Made by a program: the position numbers and the translations under genes
Shown: one piece after another, positions 8,173 to 19,102 of the stretch
Position numbering within the stretch: position 1 is the stretch's first letter
Layout of the letters: each line of letters begins with the position of its first letter
Assembly (NCBI GenBank): GCA_030377915.1
Contig: JAUCFZ010000009.1
Span: 1-36,120 of the forward strand
Origin: Clostridiaceae bacterium HSG29
GTDB lineage: Bacteria; Bacillota; Clostridia; Peptostreptococcales; Acidaminobacteraceae
DNA length: 36,120 nt
Direction: 5' to 3'
Notes under the pieces: generated by a model
Told to the model about the DNA's origin: nothing
Databases searched by the model: none
What the model saw: only the letters and a program-made list of their open reading frames with translations

Positions 8173-9573
8173 ATGACTGAAAAAATTACTATGAAAGAAG
8201 TTGTATCAATATGTGCACAAAGAGGTTTTATATTTCAAGGTTCAGAAATATATGGAGGATTGGCAAATACATGGGATTACGGTCCTTTGGGCGTTGAATT
8301 AAAAAATAATATTAAAAAATTATGGTGGAAAAAATTTATTGAAGAGCCAAAATTTAATGTTGGACTTGATTCAGCAATTTTGATGAATCCTCAAGTATGG
8401 GAAGCTTCAGGTCATATTGGTGGATTTAATGATCCGCAGGTAGACTGTAAAGTTTGTAATGCGAGATTTAGAGCTGATGATATTATTGAGAAATATTACA
8501 AAAAAAATGGTGAGGAAGTAGTTGTAGATGGATGGTCAAATGAAAAAATGACTGATTTTATAAATGAACATGATATAAAATGTAGTGAATGTGGAAATAA
8601 AGATTTCACTGACGTTAGAGAATTTAACTTAATGTTTAAAACAAAGCAGGGAGTAACTGACGATTCAAGTTCTGATATTTATTTAAGACCCGAAACTGCT
8701 CAAGGAATTTTTGTAAATTTCACTAAAATTCAGAGAACATCAAGACAGAAATTACCATTTGGAATTGGACAAATAGGAAAATCATTTAGAAATGAAATTA
8801 CACCAGGAAACTTTATATTTAGAACTAGAGAATTTGAACAAATGGAATTAGAATTTTTCTGTAAACCAGGTGAAGATTTAAAATGGTTTGAATATTGGAA
8901 ACATAACTGTATGAACTGGCTTTTAGATGCAGGGATTAAAGAGTCTAGTTTAAGATTTAGAGATCATGGAGCAGATGAATTATCATTTTATTCAAATGCA
9001 ACTTCAGATATTGAATTCTTGTTCCCATTTGGTTGGGGAGAATTATGGGGTATTGCAGACAGAACAGATTATGATTTAAGTCAGCATGCTAAATTTTCTG
9101 GAAAAAATATGACATATAATGATCCATATACAAATGAAAAGTATGTGCCATACTGTATAGAACCTTCAGTTGGTGTTGATAGAGTTTTACTTGCAATACT
9201 TATTGATTCGATTGAGGAAGAAAAATTAGAAGATGATAGCACTAGAACTTTAATGAAGCTTGATCCTAAACTAGCTCCTTTTAAAGCTGCAATATTTCCT
9301 TTAACAAAAAAACTTACTGAAGAAGCTGAGAATGTTTATGTGAAATTAGCACAAAAATTTAATGTTTCTTTTGATGAAAGTGGTAGTATTGGTAAGAGAT
9401 ATAGAAGACATGATGAAATTGGTACGCCTTGTTGTGTAACTTTTGATTATGATTCTTTAGAAGACAAAATGGTTACTGTTAGAGATAGAGATACAATGGA
9501 GCAAGTAAGAGTAAAAATTGATGATATTGTGGAATATATTGAAAATAAAATAAATAATTCAACTTCTCTTTAA
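8173..9573 (+). CDS. glyS: Glycine--tRNA ligase, single-chain (alpha2) type
   Basis: A 466-residue class II GlyRS of the archaeal/eukaryotic-like dimeric type (also named glyQS in Firmicutes), not the alpha2beta2 bacterial type. It charges tRNA-Gly. Visible motifs: [14 protein letters not shown] near residue 36, a zinc-ribbon pair (CKVCNARF and CSECGNKDF), motif 2 with [17 protein letters not shown], and motif 3 [14 protein letters not shown]. The anticodon-binding domain fills the last 100 residues. Length matches clostridial homologues. AAGGAG (8161-8166) precedes the ATG by six bases. Expression should follow tRNA-Gly charging through the T-box upstream. Confidence 0.96.
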   Translation: MTEKITMKEVVSICAQRGFIFQGSEIYGGLANTWDYGPLGVELKNNIKKLWWKKFIEEPKFNVGLDSAILMNPQVWEASGHIGGFNDPQVDCKVCNARFRADDIIEKYYKKNGEEVVVDGWSNEKMTDFINEHDIKCSECGNKDFTDVREFNLMFKTKQGVTDDSSSDIYLRPETAQGIFVNFTKIQRTSRQKLPFGIGQIGKSFRNEITPGNFIFRTREFEQMELEFFCKPGEDLKWFEYWKHNCMNWLLDAGIKESSLRFRDHGADELSFYSNATSDIEFLFPFGWGELWGIADRTDYDLSQHAKFSGKNMTYNDPYTNEKYVPYCIEPSVGVDRVLLAILIDSIEEEKLEDDSTRTLMKLDPKLAPFKAAIFPLTKKLTEEAENVYVKLAQKFNVSFDESGSIGKRYRRHDEIGTPCCVTFDYDSLEDKMVTVRDRDTMEQVRVKIDDIVEYIENKINNSTSL

Positions 9574-9678
9574 GAGAGGTTGGATATTTCAAGAAAACAG
9601 AAAATTCTGAAAATAATTTGGATAATACGTGAATATAGATGAGATATTTGGGTATCAATTTAGATGGAGGTGATAAAA

Positions 9679-10482
9679 ATGGAAAAATTTAATATATATG
9701 TTGTATCTGATTCTCTAGGAGAAACGGCTGAAAAAGTAGCGCTTGCTGCAATTGAGCAATTTGGAGATGTAAATTACAAAATTATTAAGATTCCATATGT
9801 GACTCAATCAGATCAAATATTAGATGTAGTAGCAGAAGCAAAGAAAAATAAATCAATTATTTTATTTACGCTTGTAGTGAAAGACTTGAGAAAGTTATTA
9901 ATTAATGAATGTGAAAAAAATAGAATTATTTATAATGATATTATGAGGTCTGTATTAATGGATTTAGAAGTTCTTTTTAATAAGGATCCAATTTTGAAAC
10001 CAGGTTTGATATATAAACTTGATGATAATTATTTTAAAAGAGTAGAAGCTGTTGAATTTGCCGTAAAATATGATGATGGAAAAGATGTGCGTGGAATTAA
10101 AAAAGCTGATATTGTAATATTGGGGATTTCAAGAACATCAAAAACACCCCTTAGCATGTATATGGCTCATAAAAATTTAAAAATTACTAATATTCCTTTA
10201 GTTCCAGAGGTTCCCGTTCCAAAAGAGATATATGAAGTAGAACCTGAAAGAGTATTCGGGCTAATTAATACTCCTGAAAAGCTAAACGAAATTAGGACTG
10301 AGAGATTAAAAGCTCTTGGTTTAAAAAGTAACGCAAATTATGCAAATATGGATAGAATTATGGATGAACTTAGATATGCTCACAAAATATATAATAAAAT
10401 TGGATGTAAGATAATTGATGTTTCTAATAAAGCTGTTGAAGAAACTGCAAATATTATTATTGAATCATATAATAAAAATTAA
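9679..10482 (+). CDS. Pyruvate, phosphate dikinase regulatory protein (bifunctional kinase/pyrophosphorylase, DUF299)
   Basis: A 267-residue DUF299 protein (YqfL/PpsR/PDRP family). Such enzymes inactivate PPDK by ADP-dependent phosphorylation of the threonine near the catalytic histidine, and reactivate it by phosphate-dependent dephosphorylation. The N-terminus reads YVVSDSLGETAEKVA, and the nucleotide-binding loop is GISRTSKTPLSMYMA. ATG 9679 is chosen because GGAGGTGAT lies at 9666-9674; ATG 9664 would place that site inside the gene. ppdK follows within 85 bases, which points to PPDK rather than PEP synthase as target. Confidence 0.92.
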   Translation: MEKFNIYVVSDSLGETAEKVALAAIEQFGDVNYKIIKIPYVTQSDQILDVVAEAKKNKSIILFTLVVKDLRKLLINECEKNRIIYNDIMRSVLMDLEVLFNKDPILKPGLIYKLDDNYFKRVEAVEFAVKYDDGKDVRGIKKADIVILGISRTSKTPLSMYMAHKNLKITNIPLVPEVPVPKEIYEVEPERVFGLINTPEKLNEIRTERLKALGLKSNANYANMDRIMDELRYAHKIYNKIGCKIIDVSNKAVEETANIIIESYNKN

Positions 10483-10566
10483 TATGTCAAAATGATTTTT
10501 TAATCATTTATATAGAGAATCAGAATAAAATTCTGAGTAGATAAAGAAAAATAAAGGGGGAAAGAA

Positions 10567-13188
10567 ATGAGTAATTATGTTTTTAATTTTGAAGAAGGCG
10601 GTATCGAACAAAAATTGCTTTTAGGTGGTAAAGGAGCATCATTGGCTGAAATGAGTAAAATTGGTCTTCCAGTTCCTGAGGGATTTACTATTACAACTAA
10701 AGGCTGCTTAAATTATTATGAAGTTGGCAAAAAAATTAGCGACGAGATAGAAAAAGAAATTTTTGATCATTTAAGAATACTTGAAGGAAAAACTGGAAAA
10801 AAACTTGGCGATATTAATGATCCTTTACTAGTTTCTGTTAGATCTGGTGCAGCAATATCAATGCCAGGAATGATGGATACTGTATTGAACCTTGGCTTAA
10901 ATGATGAATCGGTTAAAGGTTTAGCAAAATTAACAGATAATACTTGTTTTGCCTTAGATTGCTATAGAAGATTTATTCAGATGTTTGGGGATGTAGTGCT
11001 TGGAATTCATAAATATAAATTTGATGAGATTATGAGAGAAGCTGTAGGTAAGAGTGCTGATAAATCTACTGAATTATCTGAAGAGGAATATGCTAAAATT
11101 ATTGAAGCATTTAAAGCAAAATTTAAAAACGAAGTGGGTTTTGATTTCCCTCAAGAACCTGAAAAACAATTGATGATGTCTATTGAAGCTGTATTTGATT
11201 CTTGGAATAATGATAGAGCAAAAATTTATAGAAGAGCAAATGAAATTTCTGATGATTTAGGAACTGCTGTAAATGTACAATCAATGGTATTTGGGAATAT
11301 GGGAGATACTTCTGGAACTGGTGTTGCATTTACTAGAAATCCTGCGAATGGTGAAAATAAAGTTTTCGGCGAATTTTTAATGAATGCTCAAGGTGAAGAC
11401 GTTGTGGCTGGAATTAGAACTCCAAAAGAGATTGATGAGCTTAAACAAGTAATGCCAAAAGCATATGATGAATTTATTAAAGCAACTAAAATTTTAGAAA
11501 ATCATTATAGAGATGTTCAAGATATAGAATTTACAATTGAAAGAGAAAAATTATATTTCTTACAAACTAGAACAGCTAAAAGAACAGCGGATGCTGCAAT
11601 TAATATTGCTGTTGAAATGGTTGAGGAAGGATTTATTACTACTGATGAAGCGATAATGAGAATTCAACCTGAGCAAATTAATCAACTATTACATCCGGAG
11701 TTTATTGAAACTGAATTAGAAAATGCGAAAATTATGGCAAAAGGTTTACCAGCATCTCCTGGTGCTGCAACTGGAAAAGTATATTTTAATTCTGAAGATG
11801 TAGTTAAAGCGAAAGATGCTGGAATTAGCTCAATTTTACTTCGTACTGAAACTTCACCAGAAGATATTACTGGCATGATTCAAGCGGAAGGTATTTTAAC
11901 TGCAAGAGGTGGAATGACTTCTCATGCTGCTGTAGTTGCTCGTGGAATGGGTAAATGTTGTATTGCAGGTTGTGGAGAAATAACAGTTAATGAATCAGAA
12001 AAATATTTCATTATTGATGGTGAAAAATATTATGAAGGACATAGTATTTCATTAAATGGAAATACTGGATTTGTTTATGATGGGAAAATAAAAACAAAAG
12101 AACATGAATTGACTGGAAATTTTGGAAAATTAATGAGTTGGGTTGATGAAAGAAGAAAGATGAAAGTTAGAACAAATGCTGATAATGCAAGAGATTCAGC
12201 AGTTGCAAATAAATTTGGTGCAGAAGGTATTGGACTTTGTAGAACTGAGCATATGTTCTTTGAAGCAGAAAGAATTATTTCTGTTAGAAAGATGATTGTT
12301 GCGGATAATAAAGAAGAAAGAGTTAAAGCATTAGCTGAATTATTGCCTTATCAAGTTGAAGACTTTAAAGGTATTTATGAGGAAATGAAAGAAAAACCAG
12401 TAACTATTAGATTATTAGATCCACCATTACATGAGTTCTTACCTAAAGAAGAGGAAGGCGTTGAAGTTTTAGCTGAAAGACTTAATGTTAAAGTAGCAGA
12501 TTTAAAAGATAAAATTGCATTATTAAGTGAATTTAATCCAATGTTAGGACATAGAGGTTGTAGATTAGCAATTACTTATCCTGAAATTTATGAAATGCAA
12601 GTTGAAGCAATAATGATTGCTGCAATTGAAGTTTCAAAAGCAAATGATTTTGATATTGAACCTGAAATCATGGTTCCGTTAGTTGGTCATGTTGGTGAAA
12701 TGACAATTGTAAAAAAATTAATTGAAGATATTGCAGAAGAAGTTATTGCAAAATTTGATTATAAACTTATATACCACATTGGTACAATGATTGAAATACC
12801 TAGAGCAGCATTGATTGCTGATGAAATTGCTGAACACGCAGAGTTCTTCTCATTTGGAACAAATGATTTAACTCAAATGGCATTAGGTTTTTCAAGAGAT
12901 GATGCAGGTAAGTTTATTGAAGAGTATAGAGATCAAAAAGTGTTGCCTTATGACCCGTTTGAAAGAATCGATTTTAAAGGTGTTGGAAAATTAATGAAAA
13001 TAGCTGTTGAAGGTGGAAAATCAACTAAAAAAGATTTAAAAATGGGTATATGCGGTGAGCATGGTGGAGAGTCTGAATCTGTAAAATATTGTCATGAATT
13101 AGGTTTAAATTATGTTTCATGTTCTCCTTATAGAGTACCAATTGCAAAAATTGCTGCAGCTCAAGCTGTTATTGAAGACGAGAAATAA
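10567..13188 (+). CDS. ppdK: Pyruvate, phosphate dikinase
   Basis: An 873-residue PPDK, interconverting ATP + Pi + pyruvate with AMP + PPi + PEP; in anaerobes it often runs in the glycolytic direction. Domains: ATP-grasp-type nucleotide domain (1-340), swivelling phosphohistidine domain with GGMTSHAAVVARG and catalytic His453, and C-terminal PEP/pyruvate barrel (about 530-873) with GLCRTEHMFF, FSFGTNDLTQM and catalytic Cys829 in GICGEHGGES. Thr451, two residues before the histidine, is the expected target of the regulator encoded upstream. Length is close to that of the clostridial enzyme. Ribosome site AAGGGGG is just before the ATG. A strong terminator follows. Confidence 0.97.
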   Translation: MSNYVFNFEEGGIEQKLLLGGKGASLAEMSKIGLPVPEGFTITTKGCLNYYEVGKKISDEIEKEIFDHLRILEGKTGKKLGDINDPLLVSVRSGAAISMPGMMDTVLNLGLNDESVKGLAKLTDNTCFALDCYRRFIQMFGDVVLGIHKYKFDEIMREAVGKSADKSTELSEEEYAKIIEAFKAKFKNEVGFDFPQEPEKQLMMSIEAVFDSWNNDRAKIYRRANEISDDLGTAVNVQSMVFGNMGDTSGTGVAFTRNPANGENKVFGEFLMNAQGEDVVAGIRTPKEIDELKQVMPKAYDEFIKATKILENHYRDVQDIEFTIEREKLYFLQTRTAKRTADAAINIAVEMVEEGFITTDEAIMRIQPEQINQLLHPEFIETELENAKIMAKGLPASPGAATGKVYFNSEDVVKAKDAGISSILLRTETSPEDITGMIQAEGILTARGGMTSHAAVVARGMGKCCIAGCGEITVNESEKYFIIDGEKYYEGHSISLNGNTGFVYDGKIKTKEHELTGNFGKLMSWVDERRKMKVRTNADNARDSAVANKFGAEGIGLCRTEHMFFEAERIISVRKMIVADNKEERVKALAELLPYQVEDFKGIYEEMKEKPVTIRLLDPPLHEFLPKEEEGVEVLAERLNVKVADLKDKIALLSEFNPMLGHRGCRLAITYPEIYEMQVEAIMIAAIEVSKANDFDIEPEIMVPLVGHVGEMTIVKKLIEDIAEEVIAKFDYKLIYHIGTMIEIPRAALIADEIAEHAEFFSFGTNDLTQMALGFSRDDAGKFIEEYRDQKVLPYDPFERIDFKGVGKLMKIAVEGGKSTKKDLKMGICGEHGGESESVKYCHELGLNYVSCSPYRVPIAKIAAAQAVIEDEK

Positions 13189-13192
13189 ACAG

Positions 13193-13220
13193 AAGGGTGC
13201 TTATGCACCCTTTATTTTTT
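13193..13220 (+). terminator. Rho-independent terminator after ppdK
   Basis: AAGGGTGC (13193-13200), a TTAT tetraloop and GCACCCTT (13205-13212), followed by a T-rich run to 13220. One of the strongest terminators in the window. Confidence 0.92.
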
Positions 13221-13243
13221 CCAACTTAAAACGAGGTGAATTA

Positions 13244-14251
13244 ATGATAAGAAATAAAACAATTGAAATAGAGAATATAATCTTATCAAAGTATGCTACT
13301 AAATCAACTGATTCAAAAGGAAGAAGATTTAATGAAGAGCAGTGTGTAATCAGAACGGATTTTCAAAGAGATAGAGATAGAATTATACACTCAAAAGCAT
13401 TTAGAAGATTAAAACATAAAACACAGGTTTTTTTAGCACCTGAAGGAGATCATTATAGAACTAGATTGACACATACTTTGGAAGTTTCGCAAATTTCAAG
13501 AACAATTGCAAGAGCTTTAAGAGCAAATGAGGATTTAGTTGAAGCAATTGCTCTCGGACATGATATTGGGCATACTCCTTTTGGTCATTGTGGCGAGGAG
13601 GTTTTAAATCGAATATATGATGGTGGATTTTCTCATAATGAGCAGAGTTTAAGAGTTGTTGATTACTTAGAAAGAAGAAAAATAAATAATGATTATGGAC
13701 TTAACTTGACTTATGAAGTAAGAGATGGTATATTAAACCATCGAGGGGAAAAATTACCTAAAACACTTGAAGGAAAGATTGTTAGACTAAGTGATAGAAT
13801 TGCATATATTAATCATGATATTGATGATGCATTAAGAGCAGGTGTTTTAACAATGGATTCTTTTCCCAAAGAATATTTAGATATATTAGGTTGGACACAT
13901 GGTGATAGAATAAATAAACTTATTATTGATGTAATTGAATCAAGTAAAGATTCTTATGATATTAAAATGAGCAAAAATATTGATAAATATTTTAATTTGT
14001 TAAGGCAATTTATGTTTGAAAAAGTATATTTAAATGAAGTTGCTAAAAAAGAAGAAAAAAAGGTTAGAAAAGTTATAGAAGAATTGTTTGCATATTTTGC
14101 AGAACATCCATCAAAATTACCTCCTGAACGATATGAGGATTTTTTAAAAGAAAATAATAATGAGGCTATTAAGGATTATATTGCTGGAATGACTGATAGA
14201 TATGCTATTTTACAGTTTAAAAAAATATTTGTTCCAGAAGTTTGGATTTAA
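13244..14251 (+). CDS. dgt: dGTPase-like HD-domain triphosphohydrolase
   Basis: A 335-residue HD-superfamily protein of the deoxyguanosinetriphosphate triphosphohydrolase-like family, which cleaves dNTPs to deoxynucleoside and triphosphate. The N-terminal part has FQRDRDRIIHSKAFRRLKHKTQVF; the metal site is formed by TRLTHTLEVSQ and the HD motif in ALGHDIGHTPFGHCGE. ATG 13244 has GAGGTGA (13233-13239) upstream; the longer frame would begin inside ppdK and cross the terminator. Clostridial relatives also place it before dnaG. Substrate preference cannot be read from sequence. Confidence 0.93.
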   Translation: MIRNKTIEIENIILSKYATKSTDSKGRRFNEEQCVIRTDFQRDRDRIIHSKAFRRLKHKTQVFLAPEGDHYRTRLTHTLEVSQISRTIARALRANEDLVEAIALGHDIGHTPFGHCGEEVLNRIYDGGFSHNEQSLRVVDYLERRKINNDYGLNLTYEVRDGILNHRGEKLPKTLEGKIVRLSDRIAYINHDIDDALRAGVLTMDSFPKEYLDILGWTHGDRINKLIIDVIESSKDSYDIKMSKNIDKYFNLLRQFMFEKVYLNEVAKKEEKKVRKVIEELFAYFAEHPSKLPPERYEDFLKENNNEAIKDYIAGMTDRYAILQFKKIFVPEVWI

Positions 14252-14298
14252 AAAAAGGATTTTTTGATTTTATGTAGAATATAATAATGGGTGATAAA

Positions 14299-16104
14299 AT
14301 GTCTAAAAGATATATTCAAGGAATTGATAAAATTATAATGGATAATGTAGATATTGTAGATTTTTTATCTCGTTATATGATTCTTAAAAAGTCTGGTAAA
14401 AATTATAAAGGATTGTGTCCTTTCCATAATGAGAAGACACCTTCTTTTTTTGTTTCAACTGATGAACAATTATATAATTGTTTTGGATGTGAAGCAGGCG
14501 GAAGTGTTATTACATTCGTATCTGAAATGGAAAATCTTGAATTTATTGATACAATTGAGTTTATTGCTGAAGCCGTAAATTTAGATTTATCTAGTTATAT
14601 TGAAAATAGTGAAGATTATTCTACTGAATACAAGGAAAAAGATGAAATAATTAAATTAAATAGAGATGCAGCAATTTATTACTATAAGAATCTTAGAGCT
14701 AGTGAAGACGCATTAACATATCTAAGCAAAAGAAAAATTGATAAAAATATTATTAAAATATTTGGTTTAGGGTATGTATCTAATGAGTGGAATGGAGTTA
14801 TGGATTATCTTTTGCAAAAAGGATATGAAATTAAACTTATATATAAAGCTGGATTAGTTTCTAGAAGTGAAGCAAGTAATAAATATTATGATAAATTTCG
14901 TGGTAGAGTTATGTTCCCTATTTTTAATGTAAAAGGGAAAATTATTGCATTTGGTGGTAGAATTATTGAGAAAAAGGATAATGCGCCAAAATATTTGAAT
15001 TCACCTGAAACATTAGTGTTTAACAAATCTGAAACATTGTATGGGTTAAATATCGCAAGAAAAAATATTAGAAATAATGAAAAACTTATTTTAGTTGAAG
15101 GTTATATGGATGTTATTATGCTTCATAAGTATGGTATAAAAAATGCTGTTGCTGCTTTAGGGACTTCCTTTACAAATCAGCATGCAAAAATAATTAAGAG
15201 ATATGTAAATGAATTAATAATATGTTTTGATTCGGATACTGCAGGACTTAAAGCGACATATAGAGCAATAAAAAATATCGGTAGTGAAATTGATAAAGTA
15301 AAAGTAATTGAATTAGAAAAAGGATATGACCCTGATGATTTTATTAAGAAAAATGGTGCAGATGCTTTCAACGAAAAAATTAAAAATGCAAAAGCAAGCC
15401 ATTTGTTTTTAATAGATAAATTACAGGAACCACTTGATTTAACAAAAGAATATGATTTGCATGAATTTATTGTTAAATCAAAGGAAATATTAAAAGATAT
15501 TAAAGATTATTCAATTCAAAATTATTATACAAATATCATTGCAAAAAGAATAGAAATGTCACCGCATGATATTATGAGTGAATTGTTTGATCCTCAAAAA
15601 AAATCTGTAAGAAAACATGTAAAACAAGTAGAAAATAATAAAATTAATAATGATATTGAAAATAAAGATAGTGATTTACAATTATTTGAAAAAAAGCTTT
15701 TACAATTTGTTTTAATTGACAAGAAGTTTTATTTGTTTTTAATTAGTCAATTTGATTTTGAAAAATTTAATACAGAAAGTATTTTAAATATTTTTAGATT
15801 TTTAGAAAATTATTATCACTCTAATAATGAATTTGTTTTAGAAAAAGCTTATGATTATTTGGAAATTTATGAAAGCAAGCTTTGCAGTAAATTGATTAAT
15901 AATAAAATTATTAGTTCAGATCCTGAAAGAGATATGAAATTATATATTGAAAAATTACGAATTGAATTATTAAAAAAAGAATTAAATGAGTTAAAAATAT
16001 ATAGAAAAAATTTAAAGAATAGTAAAGAGATTGAAAATATAATTTTAAGAGAAGAAAGTATTAAAAGAGAGATTAGAAATATGAAAGCGCTATTAGAAAG
16101 CTAG
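14299..16104 (+). CDS. dnaG: DNA primase
   Basis: A 601-residue DnaG, making RNA primers for replication. Domains: N-terminal CHC2 zinc finger ([13 protein letters not shown], then CFGC, near residues 38-62), catalytic core, and Toprim domain with [17 protein letters not shown] and the acidic ICFDSDTAG. The lysine-rich, low-complexity C-terminal third is the expected DnaB-helicase-binding region. ATG 14299 follows GGGTGAT (14289-14295); an ATG at 14287 would sit before that site. It forms the macromolecular-synthesis unit with rpoD downstream. Confidence 0.95.
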   Translation: MSKRYIQGIDKIIMDNVDIVDFLSRYMILKKSGKNYKGLCPFHNEKTPSFFVSTDEQLYNCFGCEAGGSVITFVSEMENLEFIDTIEFIAEAVNLDLSSYIENSEDYSTEYKEKDEIIKLNRDAAIYYYKNLRASEDALTYLSKRKIDKNIIKIFGLGYVSNEWNGVMDYLLQKGYEIKLIYKAGLVSRSEASNKYYDKFRGRVMFPIFNVKGKIIAFGGRIIEKKDNAPKYLNSPETLVFNKSETLYGLNIARKNIRNNEKLILVEGYMDVIMLHKYGIKNAVAALGTSFTNQHAKIIKRYVNELIICFDSDTAGLKATYRAIKNIGSEIDKVKVIELEKGYDPDDFIKKNGADAFNEKIKNAKASHLFLIDKLQEPLDLTKEYDLHEFIVKSKEILKDIKDYSIQNYYTNIIAKRIEMSPHDIMSELFDPQKKSVRKHVKQVENNKINNDIENKDSDLQLFEKKLLQFVLIDKKFYLFLISQFDFEKFNTESILNIFRFLENYYHSNNEFVLEKAYDYLEIYESKLCSKLINNKIISSDPERDMKLYIEKLRIELLKKELNELKIYRKNLKNSKEIENIILREESIKREIRNMKALLES

Positions 16105-16118
16105 AAAGGAAGTGGCTT

Positions 16119-17249
16119 ATGGAAAAGAAGAAAAAAGAAGTAATTAATGAAATTATTAAAACAGGTGTTGAAAAAGGCGAATTATCGTATGAGGAAATTG
16201 ATGCAAAACTTAATAAGCTAGAATTAAAAAATGCTGAGAAGCAAAAAATTTATAAGGTTGTTGAAGCTGAAGGGATTGAACTTTTAACTGAAAAAGATGT
16301 TATAGAAAGCCAATTAACAGATGACGAAAGATTTGAACTTGATAGAATTAGAAATTTGGAGAATGATGAAGAAGAAGTAGAAGAGGAAATTGAAGAAGAA
16401 ATAACACTTCCTAAAAGTGTTAACGTTGATGATCCGGTTAGAATGTATTTAAAGGAAATTGGAAAAGTTCCATTACTAACAAAAGAACAAGAAATCGATT
16501 TAGCTAAGCGTATTGAAGCTGGCGATGAGGAAGCTAGAAAAAAGTTAACTGAAGCCAATTTAAGATTAGTTGTTTCAATTGCTAAAAGATATGTAGGAAG
16601 AGGAATGCTTTTTCTTGATTTAATACAAGAGGGGAATTTAGGGCTTTTAAAAGCAGTTAAGAAATTTGATTGGCGTAAAGGTTATAAATTTTCTACATAT
16701 GCAACATGGTGGATAAGACAAGCGATTACAAGATCAATTGCCGATCAAGCTAGAACTATTAGAGTACCTGTTCATATGGTTGAAACTATTAATAAACTTA
16801 TTAGAATTCAGCGTCAGTTATTACAGGATTTAGGCCATGAGCCAAAACCAGAAGAAATTGCTAAGGAAATGGGAATTTCGGTTGATAAAGTAATGAAAAT
16901 TTTAAAAATTGCACAAGAACCTGTTTCATTAGAAACTCCAATTGGTGAAGAGGAAGATAGTCACTTAGGTGATTTTATACCAGATAATGATTCGCCAGCA
17001 CCAGCGGAATCTGCTGCTTTTGCAATATTAAAAGATCAATTAGATGAAGTGTTAGATTCATTGACTTTAAGAGAACAAAAGGTTTTGAAATTAAGATTTG
17101 GAATAGATGATGGTAGAGCAAGAACTTTAGAAGAAGTTGGTAAACAGTTTGATGTAACTAGAGAAAGAATTAGACAAATCGAAGCTAAAGCATTAAGAAA
17201 GCTAAAGCATCCGAGTAGATCAAAGAAATTAAGAGATTTTTTAGATTAA
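16119..17249 (+). CDS. rpoD: RNA polymerase primary sigma factor RpoD (SigA)
   Basis: A 376-residue housekeeping sigma-70. It has an N-terminal region 1.1 with an acidic block (about 83-98). Region 1.2 is [21 protein letters not shown], and region 2 is [17 protein letters not shown], then [18 protein letters not shown]. Region 3 follows, and region 4 contains the helix-turn-helix [20 protein letters not shown]. The -10-like and -35-like boxes noted elsewhere in the window fit such a factor. It begins 14 bases after dnaG with AAAGGAAGTG upstream and is followed by a terminator. Confidence 0.97.
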   Translation: MEKKKKEVINEIIKTGVEKGELSYEEIDAKLNKLELKNAEKQKIYKVVEAEGIELLTEKDVIESQLTDDERFELDRIRNLENDEEEVEEEIEEEITLPKSVNVDDPVRMYLKEIGKVPLLTKEQEIDLAKRIEAGDEEARKKLTEANLRLVVSIAKRYVGRGMLFLDLIQEGNLGLLKAVKKFDWRKGYKFSTYATWWIRQAITRSIADQARTIRVPVHMVETINKLIRIQRQLLQDLGHEPKPEEIAKEMGISVDKVMKILKIAQEPVSLETPIGEEEDSHLGDFIPDNDSPAPAESAAFAILKDQLDEVLDSLTLREQKVLKLRFGIDDGRARTLEEVGKQFDVTRERIRQIEAKALRKLKHPSRSKKLRDFLD

Positions 17250-17260
17250 ATATTTTACTA

Positions 17261-17288
17261 TGGATTCGTTTTTGAATCCATTTTTTTT
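17261..17288 (+). terminator. Rho-independent terminator after rpoD
   Basis: TGGATTC (17261-17267), a six-base loop and GAATCCA (17274-17280), followed directly by eight T residues. Confidence 0.92.
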
Positions 17289-17306
17289 AAGAAAAAGGGG
17301 GAATAT

Positions 17307-17993
17307 ATGATTTCTGAAAGATTGAAAATCTTGGCAAATTATGTTAATAAAAATGATATTGTTGGGGATATAGGTACTGATCATGGATTTATTCCTATAT
17401 ATCTTATAGAAAATAACAAAATTAATAAAATGATAGCTTCTGATTTAAATGAAGGACCTCTTGATAATGCAAAAAAAGAACTTTCCTTAAAAGGATTTTT
17501 AAATAAAGTTGATTTAAGAATTGGAAGTGGTTTAGTTCCTTATACACCTGGAGAAATTAATACCGCAATTATTGCTGGAATGGGTGGAAATTTAATTAGA
17601 ACTATTTTAATTGATGGAAAAGAACATATTAAATATCTCAATAAATTAATACTTCAACCTATGCATGGTGTGGAAGAATTAAGGAGATGGATTTTAAATA
17701 ATGGATTTAGAATAATAGATGAAGATTTATTATTTGAGAATAATATCTTTTATGAAATAATAGTTGCTGAAAAAGGTGAAACGCAAAAATATGATGAATT
17801 AAACTTGGAGTTTGGTTTCAATATGCTTAATAAAAATCCGGAAATTTCAAAAAGTTTTTTAGATATGAAGATCCAAAAAATTGAAAGAATAGTTGAAGAT
17901 ATTGAAAGTCATGGTAGTAGCATGTCACAATTAAGGAAAGAACAATTTAAAGATAGAATAAAACAATATTATGAGGTAAGAAAATGTTTGTAA
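17307..17993 (+). CDS. trmK: tRNA (adenine(22)-N1)-methyltransferase TrmK
   Basis: A 228-residue SAM-dependent methyltransferase of the TrmK (YqfN) family, which makes m1A22 in tRNA. SAM motif I is VGDIGTDHGFIPIYLI (about 19-34), and NTAIIAGMGGNLIRTIL near residue 90 is diagnostic. A C-terminal helical segment follows the Rossmann domain. AAGGGGG precedes the ATG. The last 10 bases overlap nif3, a conserved rpoD-trmK-nif3 arrangement in Firmicutes. Confidence 0.93.
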   Translation: MISERLKILANYVNKNDIVGDIGTDHGFIPIYLIENNKINKMIASDLNEGPLDNAKKELSLKGFLNKVDLRIGSGLVPYTPGEINTAIIAGMGGNLIRTILIDGKEHIKYLNKLILQPMHGVEELRRWILNNGFRIIDEDLLFENNIFYEIIVAEKGETQKYDELNLEFGFNMLNKNPEISKSFLDMKIQKIERIVEDIESHGSSMSQLRKEQFKDRIKQYYEVRKCL

Positions 17994-19102
17994 ATTCAAA
18001 GAAAATTGCGAAGATTATTGAAGAAATTGCACCTTTGGTTACTGCAGAAAACTGGGATAACGTTGGTTTTCAAATAGGAAATAGGAATATTGAAATTAAT
18101 AGAATAATGGTTGCACTTGAAATTACAGAAGAAGTTTTAGATGAAGCAATAAAGGAAAATGTTGATTTAATAGTTACACATCATCCGCTTATATTTGGAA
18201 ATATTAATAAAGTTACAACTGATGATAAAATACAAGAATTTATTATTAAAATGATTAAAAGCAATATTAATCTATATGTTGCACATACCAATATTGATGC
18301 TTCGGAAAATGGTACAAATATGTATTTAGCAAAACTACTAGAGCTTAATAGAGTTAGTGGAATTGATAATAATATATTAAATAATTTATATAAAATAAGT
18401 GTATTTGTACCTATTGATGATTCTGAAAAGGTTAGAGATGTGCTTTTTAAAAATCATGCAGGTAAATTTGAGAATTATGATAATGCTTCATTTTCATCTA
18501 ATGGTATGGGTACATTTAGACCGCTTGAAGGTTCAAATCCTTATATTGGAAATGAAAATGTATTATCAAATGTTGAAGAAGTAAAAATTGAAGTAATAAT
18601 TGATAAAGAACATTTAGATACTGCTATTAAAAATATGATAAAAGTTCATCCTTACGAAGTAGTAGCATATGATGTAATTAGGTTAGAAAATTATGATAAA
18701 AAATATTCGATTGGGATTACAGGATATTTAGACAAGAATGTTTCATTAGATGAAACTGTTGAATTAGTAAAAAATAAATTTAAAATTAGTAATTTAAAAC
18801 TTATTCGCTCTAATGATAGGAAAATTAATAAAATTGCAATTTGTTCAGGTGCTGGAAGTGAATATATAAAAAAAGCAAGCAACCTAGGTTGCAATTGCTT
18901 AGTAACAGGTGATATTAAATATCATGAAGCACAATATGCAAAACAATTAGGTTTAAATGTTATTGATGCTGGGCATTTTGAAACTGAAAATATTTATGCG
19001 GATTATTTAGAGAATTTTTTAAGAGTGAGATGTGTTGAAAAAGGATATGATATTTCTATTATAAAATCAGAAAATATAGTAAATCCATTCGAATTTAAAT
19101 AG
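17984..19102 (+). CDS. Nif3-like dinuclear metal centre hexameric protein (YqfO type)
   Basis: A 372-residue Nif3/YqfO protein. Metal ligands come from THHPLIFG near residue 67 and AHTNIDASENGTN near 105, and from the C-terminal GHFETEN segment. The middle (about 130-235) is the extra PII/CutA-like domain that makes the Firmicute type longer than E. coli YbgI. Function is not settled; a metal-dependent hydrolase or metallochaperone role has been suggested for the family. The ATG lies inside the end of trmK, so the two are probably translationally coupled. Confidence 0.92.
   Translation: MFVNSKKIAKIIEEIAPLVTAENWDNVGFQIGNRNIEINRIMVALEITEEVLDEAIKENVDLIVTHHPLIFGNINKVTTDDKIQEFIIKMIKSNINLYVAHTNIDASENGTNMYLAKLLELNRVSGIDNNILNNLYKISVFVPIDDSEKVRDVLFKNHAGKFENYDNASFSSNGMGTFRPLEGSNPYIGNENVLSNVEEVKIEVIIDKEHLDTAIKNMIKVHPYEVVAYDVIRLENYDKKYSIGITGYLDKNVSLDETVELVKNKFKISNLKLIRSNDRKINKIAICSGAGSEYIKKASNLGCNCLVTGDIKYHEAQYAKQLGLNVIDAGHFETENIYADYLENFLRVRCVEKGYDISIIKSENIVNPFEFK

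Noticed and set aside
9561-9581. Hairpin ACTTCTCT/AGAGAGGT at the glyS stop codon as a terminator
   Set aside because: A stem can form but no T run follows, so it is not called as a terminator.
13112-13243. N-terminal extension of the dGTPase-like gene into ppdK
   Set aside because: It would read through the ppdK terminator; the ATG at 13244 has GAGGTGA upstream and begins the family sequence.
14264-14285. Promoter-like TTGATT and TATAAT before dnaG
   Set aside because: The spacing is only about ten bases and the implied start would fall at the ribosome site, so a functional promoter is doubtful.
18399-18584. A 61-codon plus-strand frame inside nif3
   Set aside because: Out of frame within a conserved gene, with no ribosome site or recognisable motif.
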